DNA of 64,000 nucleotides. Origin: Pseudalkalibacillus sp052246725. GTDB lineage: Bacteria; Bacillota; Bacilli; Bacillales; Fictibacillaceae. The DNA is taken from NCBI GenBank assembly GCA_052246725.1, contig JBQQCL010000001.1. The stretch is one strand, 5' to 3'. This document shows positions 11,101 through 19,166 of the stretch, piece by piece; positions within the stretch are counted from its first letter, which is position 1; each line of letters begins with the position of its first letter. The notes beneath the pieces are model-generated. The model had not been told where the DNA came from. It ran no database searches and saw only the letters and a list, made by a program, of their open reading frames with translations. The position numbers and the translations under genes are program-made.

Positions 11101-12341
11101 ACTGCATTGATATTGAATTTTTTCATAAGCTTGATATCTTCAATCAATTGTTCTTCCGTCAACGCATATCCGGTGTCAGGATGCACCTCGTGACGATTCA
11201 CCCCTTTGATGACGATCGCCTCACCGTTGATCTTCACTTGTCCGTCTTCGAGTTCAATCTCCCTGAAACCGACCTTATTGCTAAGGGTCTCGATCGTTTT
11301 TCCGGAAGGGTCCTTCAAGTTGAAGACCAATGTATACATGTTCGGCTTTTCTGCTGACCATTTCAAAGGATTTTTTACAGGAATCTCCTTGCTGACAGCG
11401 TTTTCATTTTTAACGTCGATCTCAACCGGCTTATCGAATACAGCTCGATCATCCTTGTCATAAAGCATTGCCTCAACCTTGTAATCTTCCAATCTATTTT
11501 TCTCTGCATAGTCGATGACATCCCCGTTGATTTTCAACGTTGCATCTTCATACGGTTGATCAAGATCTGTTTCGATTTTAAAATCATTGAGATGGACGTC
11601 CGGCGTGGAATAAAGGTACACATCACGGAAGATCCCGCTCAGATCGATCATGTCCTGGTTTTCCAGCCAGGCCCCATCAGACCAACGGTACACTTCTACG
11701 GCAAGGGTGTTCTTCCCAGGCTTCAGATGATCCGTGATGTTAAATTCTGCAGGGGTGAAGCTGTCTTCGCTGTAGCCGACCTTCTCACCGTTCACCCATA
11801 CGTAAAATGCAGACTTGACGCCCTGGAACGAAATGAATGTCTCCCGTTGTTTCCAGTTGCCAGGTACGGTGAATTCATACCGGTAAGACCCGACCTCATT
11901 ATGTTCGACGGGGACCTCAGGTGGCGCGATCCGCCCATGTCCCTGCCATGGATGGCGCTGATTCAAATAAATGATCTCCCCGTATCCGTGCACCTGCCAG
12001 TTACTCGGTACAGGAATCGTAGCCCATTCCGTATCGTTGAAGTTTTCTTTGTAAAAATCCGTTGGTCGTTCATTCGGATTCTCCGACCAATTGAATTTCC
12101 AATCCCCATTCAAAGACTTAAAGTATCTGGAACTTTCTAGATCCCCTTTGACTGCTGTTCGTTCATTATTGAATGGAATCGTCTTGACACTTGCAGGTTC
12201 CCGATTCACTTCAATGGTTTCGGGAGTCCCATTCCACTCTGAAGGACCGTCATCCTGTGCAAATACTGGAGAGGAATGGCTTCCGATCATCCCCAGGACG
12301 ATAAGAAAAGCGAGTACAAATAAACCTTTGGTTGCCTTCAA
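8154..12341 (-). CDS. Secreted GH2 beta-galactosidase with C-terminal NPCBM domain
   Basis: 1395 residues from a TTG start chosen because AAGGAGG lies 9 nt upstream. An open frame extends 41 codons further but has no ribosome binding site. The signal peptide (KATKGLFVLAFLIVLGMIG, ending near PVFAQ) shows export. LacZ-type architecture follows: sugar-binding jelly roll, immunoglobulin-like domain, TIM barrel with acid/base E486 (in SMGNEVGSG) and nucleophile E547 (in CEYVHAMGNS), then the large beta-galactosidase small-chain domain. Extra C-terminal modules are a cadherin-like beta domain, an NPCBM carbohydrate-binding domain (about 1150-1287) and an Ig-like domain. Secretion and the lectin modules suggest action on polymeric or glycoprotein galactosides rather than imported lactose. 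It is the first gene of an operon with GH92. Related GH2 activities cannot be excluded. Confidence 0.9.
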   Translation of the reverse strand: MKATKGLFVLAFLIVLGMIGSHSSPVFAQDDGPSEWNGTPETIEVNREPASVKTIPFNNERTAVKGDLESSRYFKSLNGDWKFNWSENPNERPTDFYKENFNDTEWATIPVPSNWQVHGYGEIIYLNQRHPWQGHGRIAPPEVPVEHNEVGSYRYEFTVPGNWKQRETFISFQGVKSAFYVWVNGEKVGYSEDSFTPAEFNITDHLKPGKNTLAVEVYRWSDGAWLENQDMIDLSGIFRDVYLYSTPDVHLNDFKIETDLDQPYEDATLKINGDVIDYAEKNRLEDYKVEAMLYDKDDRAVFDKPVEIDVKNENAVSKEIPVKNPLKWSAEKPNMYTLVFNLKDPSGKTIETLSNKVGFREIELEDGQVKINGEAIVIKGVNRHEVHPDTGYALTEEQLIEDIKLMKKFNINAVRTGHYPFQQKFYELADEYGLYILDEANNESHDMRPFPGNNPDWSKAVFDRIKTMVERDKNHPSVIFWSMGNEVGSGQVFKDASEWIKEYDPTRLLHFQQDNSLADFTSYMYPSLSTVENHGKSGSLSPLIMCEYVHAMGNSVGNIKEYWELIDKYPNLQGGFIWDFVDQSVRLPVDGGVDGLPIPKNYKGETFFSYGGDWGDYANDGIFLMNGLLNPDRTPQPELYDVKAVYQNIKVKETDLENNKIELWNENLFTNLKEFDTEWTLKADGEVIQEGKLDIDLPGGETKEITLPIEKPELEPGTEYWLDLSITLPEDTSWAEKGHEVAHHQFKMPYKAPEAPGFETENMSTIDVNDQAAAVKVTGEKFEITFDKQQGTLTSFKQEGEELFKQEPMPNFWRPRNDNDLMNGMLSRNGPWQYAGRDMVVNDISVREISDKVVHIQVDAALPATGDSQYRLGYFIYGSGEVVVRSTVKPDNSLSEIPAVGMELMLPGQFENLTWYGRGMHDTYWDRKDGAPVGVYNSTVDEQFFHYPRPQEAGNKTDVRWLTLTNDDGTGLMVGGLPQFEFSALHYAEDDIEQAAHPYDLKKLEDIVLTVNHKQMGVWNSWGGTALPQYMLYADQTYSYTYTLKPFEAGQSAMELSKRQIELELLKDIKVNGESLEKFHSDITNYKKTFSAAVEQSVPEVEVVPARDDLVIEIEEAEQLPGETEIHVSTADGFLSETYTIEFEPVSYLHLSDINWESATTGWGTVNKDQSVAGPPISLMGEDGPVIYDKGLGIHANSEIVYDLSQWDFDLFETYVGVEQHADRDGRFFQFEVWLDGEKVYETVRMKRSTPAEFISLDIQGKEELKLVMKEAGDGIGHGHGAWADAKLTVEGQETEATLESASLELSPVEIKPGELTEMVVTGKMSDGKSLDLADATVEYFSSHPELISFDTQYENKLLYLETDVGDVESIDVWAEVTVDGKKVKTDTAQLNIIH

Positions 12342-12462
12342 TACTGTTAACCTCCTTGATTTGTAATGAACAAAAGCAAATAAGCGTGCACACCCCCGTG
12401 ACTTAGTTAATAAAATTAATTTATAAAGTGAATTCATGTTGTCCAAGATTTGTTTATATTCC

Positions 12463-12491
12463 ATTATCCTACTTTAAAAACATTCAGTAAA
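12463..12491 (-). promoter_or_regulatory. Candidate sigma-A promoter of the GH2-GH92 operon
   Basis: On the minus strand TTTACT and GATAAT are separated by 17 nt, placing a start site near 12456 and giving a leader of about 115 nt. The -35 box is imperfect, so an activator may be needed. Assignment is by motif only. Confidence 0.35.
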
Positions 12492-12666
12492 ATCGAAAGT
12501 TCTACATATTTCTCGCTGCTCGGGCTCATATTCAAGACTAATTACCCAATTCCTTTATATAATGTTGTCGAATTTTGAATGATTTTCCGGATACTTGCAT
12601 GTTAAACACAACGTATTTCCTGTTTATTTAAAAAGAGCTAATCATTTACATATCGATGACAAAAAA

Positions 12667-12813
12667 GTCGCAAGTAAGCTGTTAAACCTAATCGTTCAAC
12701 AACCTACTTGCGACAAGAATCGTTGGGAGCCAGACTATAGTCCTCTTTTCTGTTTCGACATTGATTCATGTCCGGTGGTTTCTTCGAAATGGAAGCATGA
12801 GAACCGTCCCCAA
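12667..12813 (+). repeat. Composite dispersed repeat, copy 1 (hairpin, B block, 23-bp C block)
   Basis: Three parts. A hairpin has arms GTCGCAAGTAAG (12667-12678) and CTACTTGCGAC (12704-12714). The B block (12710-12761) contains the palindrome-centred GACTATAGTCCTCTTTT and ends TTTCGACAT. The C block (12791-12813) is GGAAGCA, then 2 nt, then AGAACCGTCCCCAA. The C block ends exactly at the base before the stop codon of the adjoining minus-strand PTS gene. Copies 2 and 3 are at 17508-17627 and 37280-37417. Confidence 0.8.
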
Positions 12814-14724
12814 TTATTCAATCTCCTCCACCAGCTGATACGCTTCTTCTTTCGTTTTCACTTGCAATAACCTTTCTCTAAAGCTTTCATCCATCAGCTT
12901 CCGGGAGAGGATTTGCAGGATTTTCAGATGTGCGTCGCCAGCGCTTTGTTTCGAAACGGCGATCATGAAAATGAGCTTCGCGTCGGTTCCATCGAGGCTA
13001 TTCCAGTCCACTCCGTCCCTTTTGATTCCGAATACGACACTCGGTTTCTTCACGGCCTCGGATTTTCCATGCGGAATCGCAATGTTATCTCCTATTCCCG
13101 TCGTCCCTTCCTCTTCACGGGCAAGGATCGCTTCTTTAAAACCATCCTTAGACGACAGCATGCCTGCATGATCCAGTTTTCCGATCATCTCATCAATGAC
13201 TTGATCACGCGTCGTCCCTGCAAGATTGATATCGATCAAGTCCAGGTTCGTAATGTCGGTCAGTTTGTTGATCTCACTTTTTTGAGGCGGTTCCTCAGGA
13301 TTCGCTTCAGTAGGTGTTCCTTCTTGCTCCACATCACCCTGGACATCTTTTTTCAACAAGTTCACCATAAACGCGGTGACGATCACACCGACAATGACAG
13401 CGACAAAGAACATGAGCACATTATCGACTGCACCGAGTACAGCAACGATCGGTCCTCCGTGTGCAACCCGATCCCCAACACTTCCGAGCATCGCGATCAC
13501 TGATCCTGTCATCGAACCGACCATGATACTAGGGATGACACGTAATGGATCCTGTGCAGCGAACGGAATCGCACCTTCTGTGATTCCGAAGAAGCCCATC
13601 GTGAAGGATGCCTTTCCAGCTTCCCGCTCTGTTGCTTGATATTTCTTTTTGTTGAGGAACGTCGCAAGTCCCATTCCAATCGGCGGTACACAGATGGCCA
13701 CCGCAATCGGTCCCATGATGCCGTAATTCCCTTCACCAATCATCGCAGCTCCGAAAAGGAACGCCACCTTGTTGACTGGACCACCCATATCAAAGGCAAT
13801 CATCGCGCCAAGAATCAGCGCCAATAAGATCGAGCTGGTCCCTTGCATCCCTTCCAGCCATGAGGTCAGCCCCTCAAAAACGGCTGCAACCGGTGCACCG
13901 ATCAGGTAAATAAACGCCATACCGACGATAAAAGAGGCAATGACCGGAATGATGATGATCGGCATGATCGGTTGAATCGCTTTCGGAACCTTCACCTTCT
14001 TGATCCACAACGCGACATAACCCGCTAAGAAACCAGCAATGATTCCACCGATAAAACCAGCTCCGGCTTCGCTTCCGTAAAAGCTTCCATCCGCAGCAAT
14101 GTATCCACCGACAACACCAGGGGCCAATCCAGGTTTATCGGCAATGCTGTAGGCGATGAATCCAGCTAAAATCGGCACCATGAACGTGAATGCCGCTCCA
14201 CCGATCGCCTCGATATTTTTCCACATCGAACCTTCCGGAATGACGAGACCTTCAGGCGTTTTCTCTCCTCCAATCGTGAGTGCGATCGCTATCAGCAACC
14301 CACCGACCACAATGAATGGAACCATGAATGAGACACCGTTCATCAAATGGCGGTATACCGGATTTTCCTTTTTCGAAGTGGTCGGCATTGAATCGCTGTT
14401 TTCCTGAGCTTGATAAACCGGAACATCCCCACTCATCATCTTTTTGATCAGCTGTTCAGGATTACGGATCCCTTCCTGGACCCCGACAACGAGCAACTTT
14501 TTACCAGCAAAACGATCTTTCGCGACCGTTTTATCCGCAGCGATGATGATTCCATCAGCTTCCCGGATGTCCTTTTCCGTAAGTTCATTTTCAACTCCAA
14601 TGCCGCCCTGGGTTTCTACCTTCATATCGACGACCAGCTTCTCCGCCGCTTTTTGAAGGTTTTCAGAAGCCATATACGTATGAGCAATCCCATTCGGACA
14701 TGACGTAACCGCTAGTATTTTCAT
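12814..14724 (-). CDS. PTS fructose/mannose-type EIIBCA transporter (ManP-like)
   Basis: 636 residues in the order IIB-IIC-IIA. IIB occupies about 1-100 with phospho-acceptor C9 (MKILAVTSC). The multi-helix IIC permease domain is at about 120-455 (GITEGAIPFAAQDPLRVIPS). IIA is at about 485-636 with the active histidine in IAIPHGKSE. The B-C-A order matches Bacillus ManP (mannose) rather than FruA (A-B-C). It imports and phosphorylates a hexose, plausibly mannose freed by the neighbouring GH92 enzyme; that substrate is an inference. The ATG has an AGGAGGAGG ribosome binding site at 8 nt, and a cre-like site lies just upstream. No regulator gene adjoins it. Confidence 0.88.
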   Translation of the reverse strand: MKILAVTSCPNGIAHTYMASENLQKAAEKLVVDMKVETQGGIGVENELTEKDIREADGIIIAADKTVAKDRFAGKKLLVVGVQEGIRNPEQLIKKMMSGDVPVYQAQENSDSMPTTSKKENPVYRHLMNGVSFMVPFIVVGGLLIAIALTIGGEKTPEGLVIPEGSMWKNIEAIGGAAFTFMVPILAGFIAYSIADKPGLAPGVVGGYIAADGSFYGSEAGAGFIGGIIAGFLAGYVALWIKKVKVPKAIQPIMPIIIIPVIASFIVGMAFIYLIGAPVAAVFEGLTSWLEGMQGTSSILLALILGAMIAFDMGGPVNKVAFLFGAAMIGEGNYGIMGPIAVAICVPPIGMGLATFLNKKKYQATEREAGKASFTMGFFGITEGAIPFAAQDPLRVIPSIMVGSMTGSVIAMLGSVGDRVAHGGPIVAVLGAVDNVLMFFVAVIVGVIVTAFMVNLLKKDVQGDVEQEGTPTEANPEEPPQKSEINKLTDITNLDLIDINLAGTTRDQVIDEMIGKLDHAGMLSSKDGFKEAILAREEEGTTGIGDNIAIPHGKSEAVKKPSVVFGIKRDGVDWNSLDGTDAKLIFMIAVSKQSAGDAHLKILQILSRKLMDESFRERLLQVKTKEEAYQLVEEIE

Positions 14725-14744
14725 TTATCTTACCTCCTCCTAGT

Positions 14745-14758
14745 CGTAACCGTTTACA
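14745..14758 (-). promoter_or_regulatory. cre-like catabolite repression site upstream of the PTS gene
   Basis: Minus-strand TGTAAACGGTTACG matches the Bacillus cre consensus TGWAANCGNTNWCA at 13 of 14 positions. It lies about 20 nt upstream of the PTS start codon, a position where CcpA usually acts as a roadblock. A further palindrome, GTTACCGTAAC, lies about 45 nt upstream. Confidence 0.6.
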
Positions 14759-14821
14759 TTCGCCTTTAAGGAAACAGTCGAGAACAAAGGGCTTTTTGTT
14801 ACCGTAACCCAGATAATACAT

Positions 14822-14857
14822 AAAAATACCCCAGCTAATAAAGCATAGGGTATTTTT
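14822..14857 (-). terminator. Terminator after the YezG-like immunity gene
   Basis: The inverted repeat AAAAATACCC / GGGTATTTTT has a 16-19 nt loop and starts directly after the immunity gene stop codon. The minus strand ends in a T-run, so it can close the toxin-immunity transcript before the PTS gene. Confidence 0.75.
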
Positions 14858-15328
14858 CTAGTTCTCTTTGTCTTTTAGATATGAATTTATTACTTTTTGT
14901 TCCCATTCATCTTCTGGGCGTATATTTAGGTATCTATATTCCCAAATCACTTTGTTCTCATATGCGCCTCTTTCTGAATCATCATAATCATAGTTAATTT
15001 TAAAATTACCGTTATGATCAATAATAAATGTAACACCTGACCAAAGTTCTTGGTTGTTTCTTTCGAACTCTTTTCTCAACAATTGAAACTGTTGCAATAG
15101 CTCATAATTTTTTAAATTAAAATACTCGTCATCTATATCAAAATGATCTTCAATATCTAAACTATAGATGTACTCTGATTCTCCGATTGGAAGATAATAA
15201 AAAAATACTTGGCCATTATCCTCTTCGACTTGCCCATAGATATATACTTTTTCCCACTGTTCGGGTATTAATTCTATTACAGTACTACCAATAGATTGAT
15301 AGAGTTTCTCCATCTCCTTAGTTTCCAT
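14858..15328 (-). CDS. YezG-family (DUF600) immunity protein
   Basis: 156 residues from the ATG at 15328, which has GGAGG at 8 nt; that ribosome binding site overlaps the toxin stop codon, so translation is coupled. The open frame begins further upstream, but that start lies within the toxin gene without a ribosome binding site. The sequence MEKLYQSIGSTVIELIPEQW, a later YSLDIEDHFDIDDE and IDHNGNFKINYDYDD follow the YezG/DUF600 pattern of small acidic cytoplasmic antitoxins. These neutralise YeeF-type nuclease toxins by binding their C-terminal domain. The gene is more AT-rich than its sugar-utilisation neighbours, typical of exchanged toxin-immunity cassettes. Confidence 0.82.
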   Translation of the reverse strand: METKEMEKLYQSIGSTVIELIPEQWEKVYIYGQVEEDNGQVFFYYLPIGESEYIYSLDIEDHFDIDDEYFNLKNYELLQQFQLLRKEFERNNQELWSGVTFIIDHNGNFKINYDYDDSERGAYENKVIWEYRYLNIRPEDEWEQKVINSYLKDKEN

Positions 15329-15332
15329 TTTA

Positions 15333-17123
15333 TTAACCTCCAGGCTTATTTTGAAAAAGTCTATTAACTTTTTTTCCATTCACACTATAACTAATATTAA
15401 ATGCATCGGGTCTCAAAGATTCCCCTTTATAGATTGGTTTTACACTTATCTCTACTACCTTCCCCGCTTTTATTAAACTAGCCCACTCTCTTTCAAGTGA
15501 TTTGAATGGTCCTCTATTTAAGTTAGAATCCATTGGAACAAGATTGTCAATTTCTCCAGATCCCTTAAATATACTAGCAACTAAATGTCCTCCATCATCT
15601 GTAGAAAGTCTATCTTTACCACCTATTGTACGTTGTGCATAAGAATTCCTTTTTCCTTGTCCTTTTGTTAAGGTTCCTTCTACACTTTTTATACGTCCCA
15701 CATTATCGGTTGCATAGGTGTATCCTTCTGGAGTTTTGTATTTAATATTAGATTGAAGTATTTTTTTGTGTCCCTGCTTTACAATATGCTCCCCGTAATT
15801 TACTTCTGTTACTTTAACCTTAGTACTATTTTTAGGATTAGTGGGTTTTAAATTTTCTAATTTTATTGACACATTGTCTCCGGCAACAGGTGTGTTCAGC
15901 TTAGCACTCGGTCCTATACCATTATTCTGTACTGGATTAACCGTAATATGGTTCTCGCCATCGATAAGGGTTCTTGTTTTAGTTGTACCCTGTGCTACAC
16001 CAGTATCTACTACATTGCTTGTCGTTTTCCCAGCCTGGCTGACTGCTGTGTCCGATACTTGGGTTGAGGTTTGTGCGACTTGTGTAGGTGTTCCTTTGAT
16101 CATTGGGATGGTTTTGGTCGCTCCTACCGCTAAAAAAGGTAGAGTCGCTGCGATCACCGTGACGGTTGCGGCTGTTTTGAGATTCGGCATCTTCCCTTGA
16201 AAGAGGGTCCCTAACGTATATTCCGAACCGCCTGCAACTCCACCCCCTATGGAATATCCAGCTATTCTTGACCTGACCATAGTGGTTGCGGTACGTGCTA
16301 GTGGCCCTGCGATCGTCCCTGCTGCGCCCCAAACCACCATGTCTTTGGCCATTGCCATGGGATTAAGTGGTTCACCATGGACAAAATGTCGATAGAGATG
16401 CATTCCACCAGCAATACCAGCTGAGATACCCCCGCTGATCATCCCTGTTCGACCGAGAAAACCACCAATCATCCTTATTCCTGTCCCTGCGACTGATGCA
16501 CCTTTCGTGCCCAAGGCTGCGAAACGTGTTCCCCTAGCGAGCAATCCTACACCACCTGAGGCCATGCCTAACCCCATCCACGCAAGACCACCGAAAAAAC
16601 TGATGTTGTCAGTCGTAGCTGCATAAAGTCCGTAGCTCAATCCACCGCCAGCTCCCATGATAAGAGCTGCCCCGGCTGCTAATGGTGTGAAAGCCACAGC
16701 TCCTGCCAGCGCAAGTGCTCCTCCACCGAGAATGATGGCCGATTTCGTCCAACCGTTCTGCTCCATCCACCATTCATTCATCGCCTGCATGCCATCCTGC
16801 GCTTTCTCTTTCGCCCACTCGTAACCGTCTTTGAACTTGTCTGCTACGTATTCACCCGTCTCTTTAACAGCATCAACGAAAGGGGCAGTTACTTCTTTTA
16901 ACTTACTCTTTACAAATTCACCACCCTTTTGCAAAAAGTTCTTGTCATCGTCTTTGTCGTCCTCAGGAATTCCGGTTGATTTCGTCGGTTGCAATGAATT
17001 GTCATCGTACTCGAATTTTCCGATATTAGAATCTGAATCCGCATATGTAACTTGCTGCATTCCGAATCCGGTAAAAAGCACTATAAAGGTAAGTAACAAT
17101 GGTATCCATCTCTTCCTGTCCAT
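15333..17123 (-). CDS. Secreted polymorphic toxin with C-terminal DNA/RNA non-specific endonuclease domain
   Basis: 596 residues from ATG 17123 (AGGTGG at 8 nt; an in-frame GTG 4 codons earlier overlaps the ribosome binding site). An N-terminal signal peptide (KRWIPLLLTFIVLFTGFGM, cleaved near TYADS) is followed by an acidic linker, an amphipathic segment and a long glycine/alanine-rich hydrophobic region (about 130-350) that could be a membrane or pore-forming translocation domain. The C-terminal 130 residues match the YeeF-type endonuclease (Endonuclea_NS_2). They include a TPEGYTYATDNVGRIKSVEG segment, DGGH with the putative catalytic His, and EIDNLVPMDSNLNRGPFKSL. There is no LXG domain, unlike B. 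subtilis YeeF, so export is probably Sec-dependent. The immunity gene starts 5 nt downstream. Confidence 0.83.
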   Translation of the reverse strand: MDRKRWIPLLLTFIVLFTGFGMQQVTYADSDSNIGKFEYDDNSLQPTKSTGIPEDDKDDDKNFLQKGGEFVKSKLKEVTAPFVDAVKETGEYVADKFKDGYEWAKEKAQDGMQAMNEWWMEQNGWTKSAIILGGGALALAGAVAFTPLAAGAALIMGAGGGLSYGLYAATTDNISFFGGLAWMGLGMASGGVGLLARGTRFAALGTKGASVAGTGIRMIGGFLGRTGMISGGISAGIAGGMHLYRHFVHGEPLNPMAMAKDMVVWGAAGTIAGPLARTATTMVRSRIAGYSIGGGVAGGSEYTLGTLFQGKMPNLKTAATVTVIAATLPFLAVGATKTIPMIKGTPTQVAQTSTQVSDTAVSQAGKTTSNVVDTGVAQGTTKTRTLIDGENHITVNPVQNNGIGPSAKLNTPVAGDNVSIKLENLKPTNPKNSTKVKVTEVNYGEHIVKQGHKKILQSNIKYKTPEGYTYATDNVGRIKSVEGTLTKGQGKRNSYAQRTIGGKDRLSTDDGGHLVASIFKGSGEIDNLVPMDSNLNRGPFKSLEREWASLIKAGKVVEISVKPIYKGESLRPDAFNISYSVNGKKVNRLFQNKPGG

Positions 17124-17317
17124 CCGTTCTGCCACCTTCCAATATCATCCTACTAATATCATACCTACCCCAAATTCGAAGTTCTATCATCCTATCGTAA
17201 AAAAATAAAATAAGCGTTTCCTAACAGGAGGATACTACTACTTTCCGCTATCATTCTAGTAAGATGGAAATGTTTAAGAAAGATTGGAAGCTTTCGTATC
17301 AAAAGCTATTAAGTCGG

Positions 17318-17430
17318 TTTTAGATTTTTTCACAGCGGTTTTAGACTTATTTTCGGATTCTTAGACTTAGCTGCAGATTTTTAGACATATCGCAAAATTT
17401 TTAGACTTCAATCCTAATTTTTAGACTTAG
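17318..17430. repeat. Degenerate 20-bp tandem array, six TTTTAGAC units
   Basis: TTTTAGAC (one unit TCTTAGAC, the first TTTTAGAT) recurs at 17318, 17339, 17359, 17379, 17399 and 17419, so the spacing is 21, 20, 20, 20, 20. The 12 nt between cores vary, although TTA often follows the core. It lies about 200-300 bp upstream of the toxin start, between toxin and antiporter genes. Regular spacing of two helical turns would place all cores on one face of the DNA, as in a cooperative protein-binding array. A decayed minisatellite is the alternative. Confidence 0.75.
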
Positions 17431-17507
17431 AGCTGAATTTGGTGATCAAAATCCGAAGCTAGCAAAACAGAACCACTTAAAAACGTCTCTCATTAAACAA
17501 AAAAGGA

Positions 17508-17627
17508 GTAAAACGCCGAGCGTTTTACATCCGTAAAGTGACATTAATCGTCTGGAGGCTGACTATAGTCCTCTTTTCTATTTCGACATGCCTCTAAAGC
17601 TGAAGGAAGCAGAAGAACCGTCCCCAA
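17508..17627 (+). repeat. Composite dispersed repeat, copy 2
   Basis: The hairpin GTAAAACGC / GCGTTTTAC with a 3-nt loop is at 17508-17528. The B block with GACTATAGTCCTCTTTT ending TTTCGACAT is at 17538-17589. The C block ending AGAACCGTCCCCAA is at 17605-17627. The C block ends 3 nt before the stop of the minus-strand antiporter gene. The hairpin could act as the antiporter terminator, though no long T-run follows on the minus strand. Confidence 0.8.
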
Positions 17628-17630
17628 GTC

Positions 17631-19064
17631 TCACAAACTTTCGCTTTTCGGCAGTGAGTCGAGCTCTACTTTTTTGTCAGGTCTATCTGTATACCATATA
17701 AACTTACCACTGAAACCATATACGACAGAAATGATAAGAACTAAGAAATGGTACCATAGGAAAGGCAAGTAAGATAGGGTTGTAACACCTAAAACTGTCG
17801 CCATATAGACACCGCCATCAGACCAGGGGACCATCGGGGTTGTAATGGTACCTCCTGCTTCCGTGTTCCGTGAAAGGATCCGGCGATCAATACGCAGACG
17901 ATCATAGTTTTCCTCCGTAATTTTGCTGGCAGTGATAAGAGAAACGTAAGCCGCACCCCCGAAAAAGTTTCCGAAAAAACCTGAAATCAGCGTCGAGACA
18001 GTCGTTTTTCCCGCATTATCAGCCCATTTAAGCAATGTATTACAAATGACTTGTAAAATGCCTGTCACTTCCATCAATCCGCCCAATCCGAGTGCAAGGA
18101 TGATTAACAGAATTACTTCCAGCATCGATACGATACCGCCTCGATTCAGAAGGTTATCCATAAAATCCACACCGGACTCAATATGGAATCCAGAGTAGGA
18201 TGTTTTGAGTCCCTCGAGGAAAGTCATATCCTGGAAAAGGGCTGCCCAAATCGCTCCAAGCAAAGCGCCGAATGTGATAGTAGGGATGGAGGGTTTCTTA
18301 AAAGCAAGCAGTCCGATAACGATGATCGCTGGAATCAACATGTACCATTCAATGTTGAAATACCCTTCAAGGGCATTCATCGCTTGTTCAGCCCTTGTCA
18401 AATCAACGTTTTGGCCAACATAAAAGAACCCGACCAGTAAAAACAAGATTGACGAGAGCGCCAACGCCGGTATGCTGACATATAGCATCGACCGAATGTG
18501 GTCGAACAAATTCACTCTAGTCAAGGAAGCCGTCATGACCGTCGTATCTGATAACGGAGACAGTTTATCACCGACATATGCGCCACAAATCACCGCTCCG
18601 GCAACCAGCGGTGCTGGAATTCCGAAACTATGTCCGATCCCCATCATCGCTATTCCTGCTGTTCCCGCCGTACCAAAGGAAGTACCGGTTGCCAATGAGG
18701 TAATGGCACATATGAAAACCGTCGCAAACAAGAAGATCGATGGATTGATGATGCTTAATCCATAATAAATGATACTTGGGACAATACCTCCGGCAATCCA
18801 TGTACCAATTAAGGCTCCCACAGTCGTAAGGATGATGATGGCCTCTAAACCATTGCTGATCCCGGTAAGCATTCCTTTCTGGATAGAACCATATTGATGT
18901 CCTAATCGTAAACCCAATACCATGATCAAGAACCAGGATGTCAATAATGCAAGTTGGATTGGAAGTTCAAACACAGAAATGAACAGGTAGATAATAAGCA
19001 CAAAACCTACTAATATAAACAATACTTCACCCATATTTGGCAATCTTGTCTTGTTATTTTCCAT
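17631..19064 (-). CDS. NhaC-family sodium/proton antiporter-type transporter
   Basis: 477 residues with about 11-12 membrane helices. ATG 19064 is preceded by AAAGGGG at 5 nt; an in-frame TTG 5 codons upstream overlaps that site. Family motifs include ATGTSFGTAGTAGIAMMGIG and GAYVGDKLSPLSDTTVMTASL. NhaC-type proteins exchange Na+ for H+, and relatives couple Na+ or H+ to organic acid exchange (MleN). The gene follows the hydroxyproline epimerase by 102 nt in the same direction, so it may supply substrate uptake or sodium balance for that pathway; this is inference. A cre-like site 20 nt upstream suggests carbon catabolite control of this gene. Confidence 0.85.
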   Translation of the reverse strand: MENNKTRLPNMGEVLFILVGFVLIIYLFISVFELPIQLALLTSWFLIMVLGLRLGHQYGSIQKGMLTGISNGLEAIIILTTVGALIGTWIAGGIVPSIIYYGLSIINPSIFLFATVFICAITSLATGTSFGTAGTAGIAMMGIGHSFGIPAPLVAGAVICGAYVGDKLSPLSDTTVMTASLTRVNLFDHIRSMLYVSIPALALSSILFLLVGFFYVGQNVDLTRAEQAMNALEGYFNIEWYMLIPAIIVIGLLAFKKPSIPTITFGALLGAIWAALFQDMTFLEGLKTSYSGFHIESGVDFMDNLLNRGGIVSMLEVILLIILALGLGGLMEVTGILQVICNTLLKWADNAGKTTVSTLISGFFGNFFGGAAYVSLITASKITEENYDRLRIDRRILSRNTEAGGTITTPMVPWSDGGVYMATVLGVTTLSYLPFLWYHFLVLIISVVYGFSGKFIWYTDRPDKKVELDSLPKSESL

Positions 19065-19083
19065 AATATCCCCTTTCAATGAT

Positions 19084-19097
19084 TGATAGCGCTTACA
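19084..19097 (-). promoter_or_regulatory. cre-like site upstream of the NhaC-type gene
   Basis: TGATAGCGCTTACA on the plus strand matches TGWAANCGNTNWCA at 13 of 14 positions and is nearly palindromic, so strand is not meaningful. It lies 20 nt upstream of the start codon. Confidence 0.5.
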
Positions 19098-19140
19098 ACA
19101 ACTTGTACCAGCTTAGGTCCCATTTACCGAAAATCCCTTT

Positions 19141-19150
19141 CCCCCCCCCC
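19141..19150. other. C10 homopolymer tract
   Basis: Ten consecutive C (G on the coding strand) lie 17 nt beyond the epimerase stop and about 75 nt upstream of the antiporter start. Such a tract is prone to slippage in replication and to sequencing error. It is non-coding, so any effect would be on transcription between the two genes. Confidence 0.6.
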
Positions 19151-19166
19151 TCTGCATGTTGATTTA

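Noticed and set aside
17318..17430. Short CRISPR array
   Set aside because: The repeated core is only 8-12 bp with 20-bp period, too short for CRISPR repeats and spacers, and no cas gene is present.
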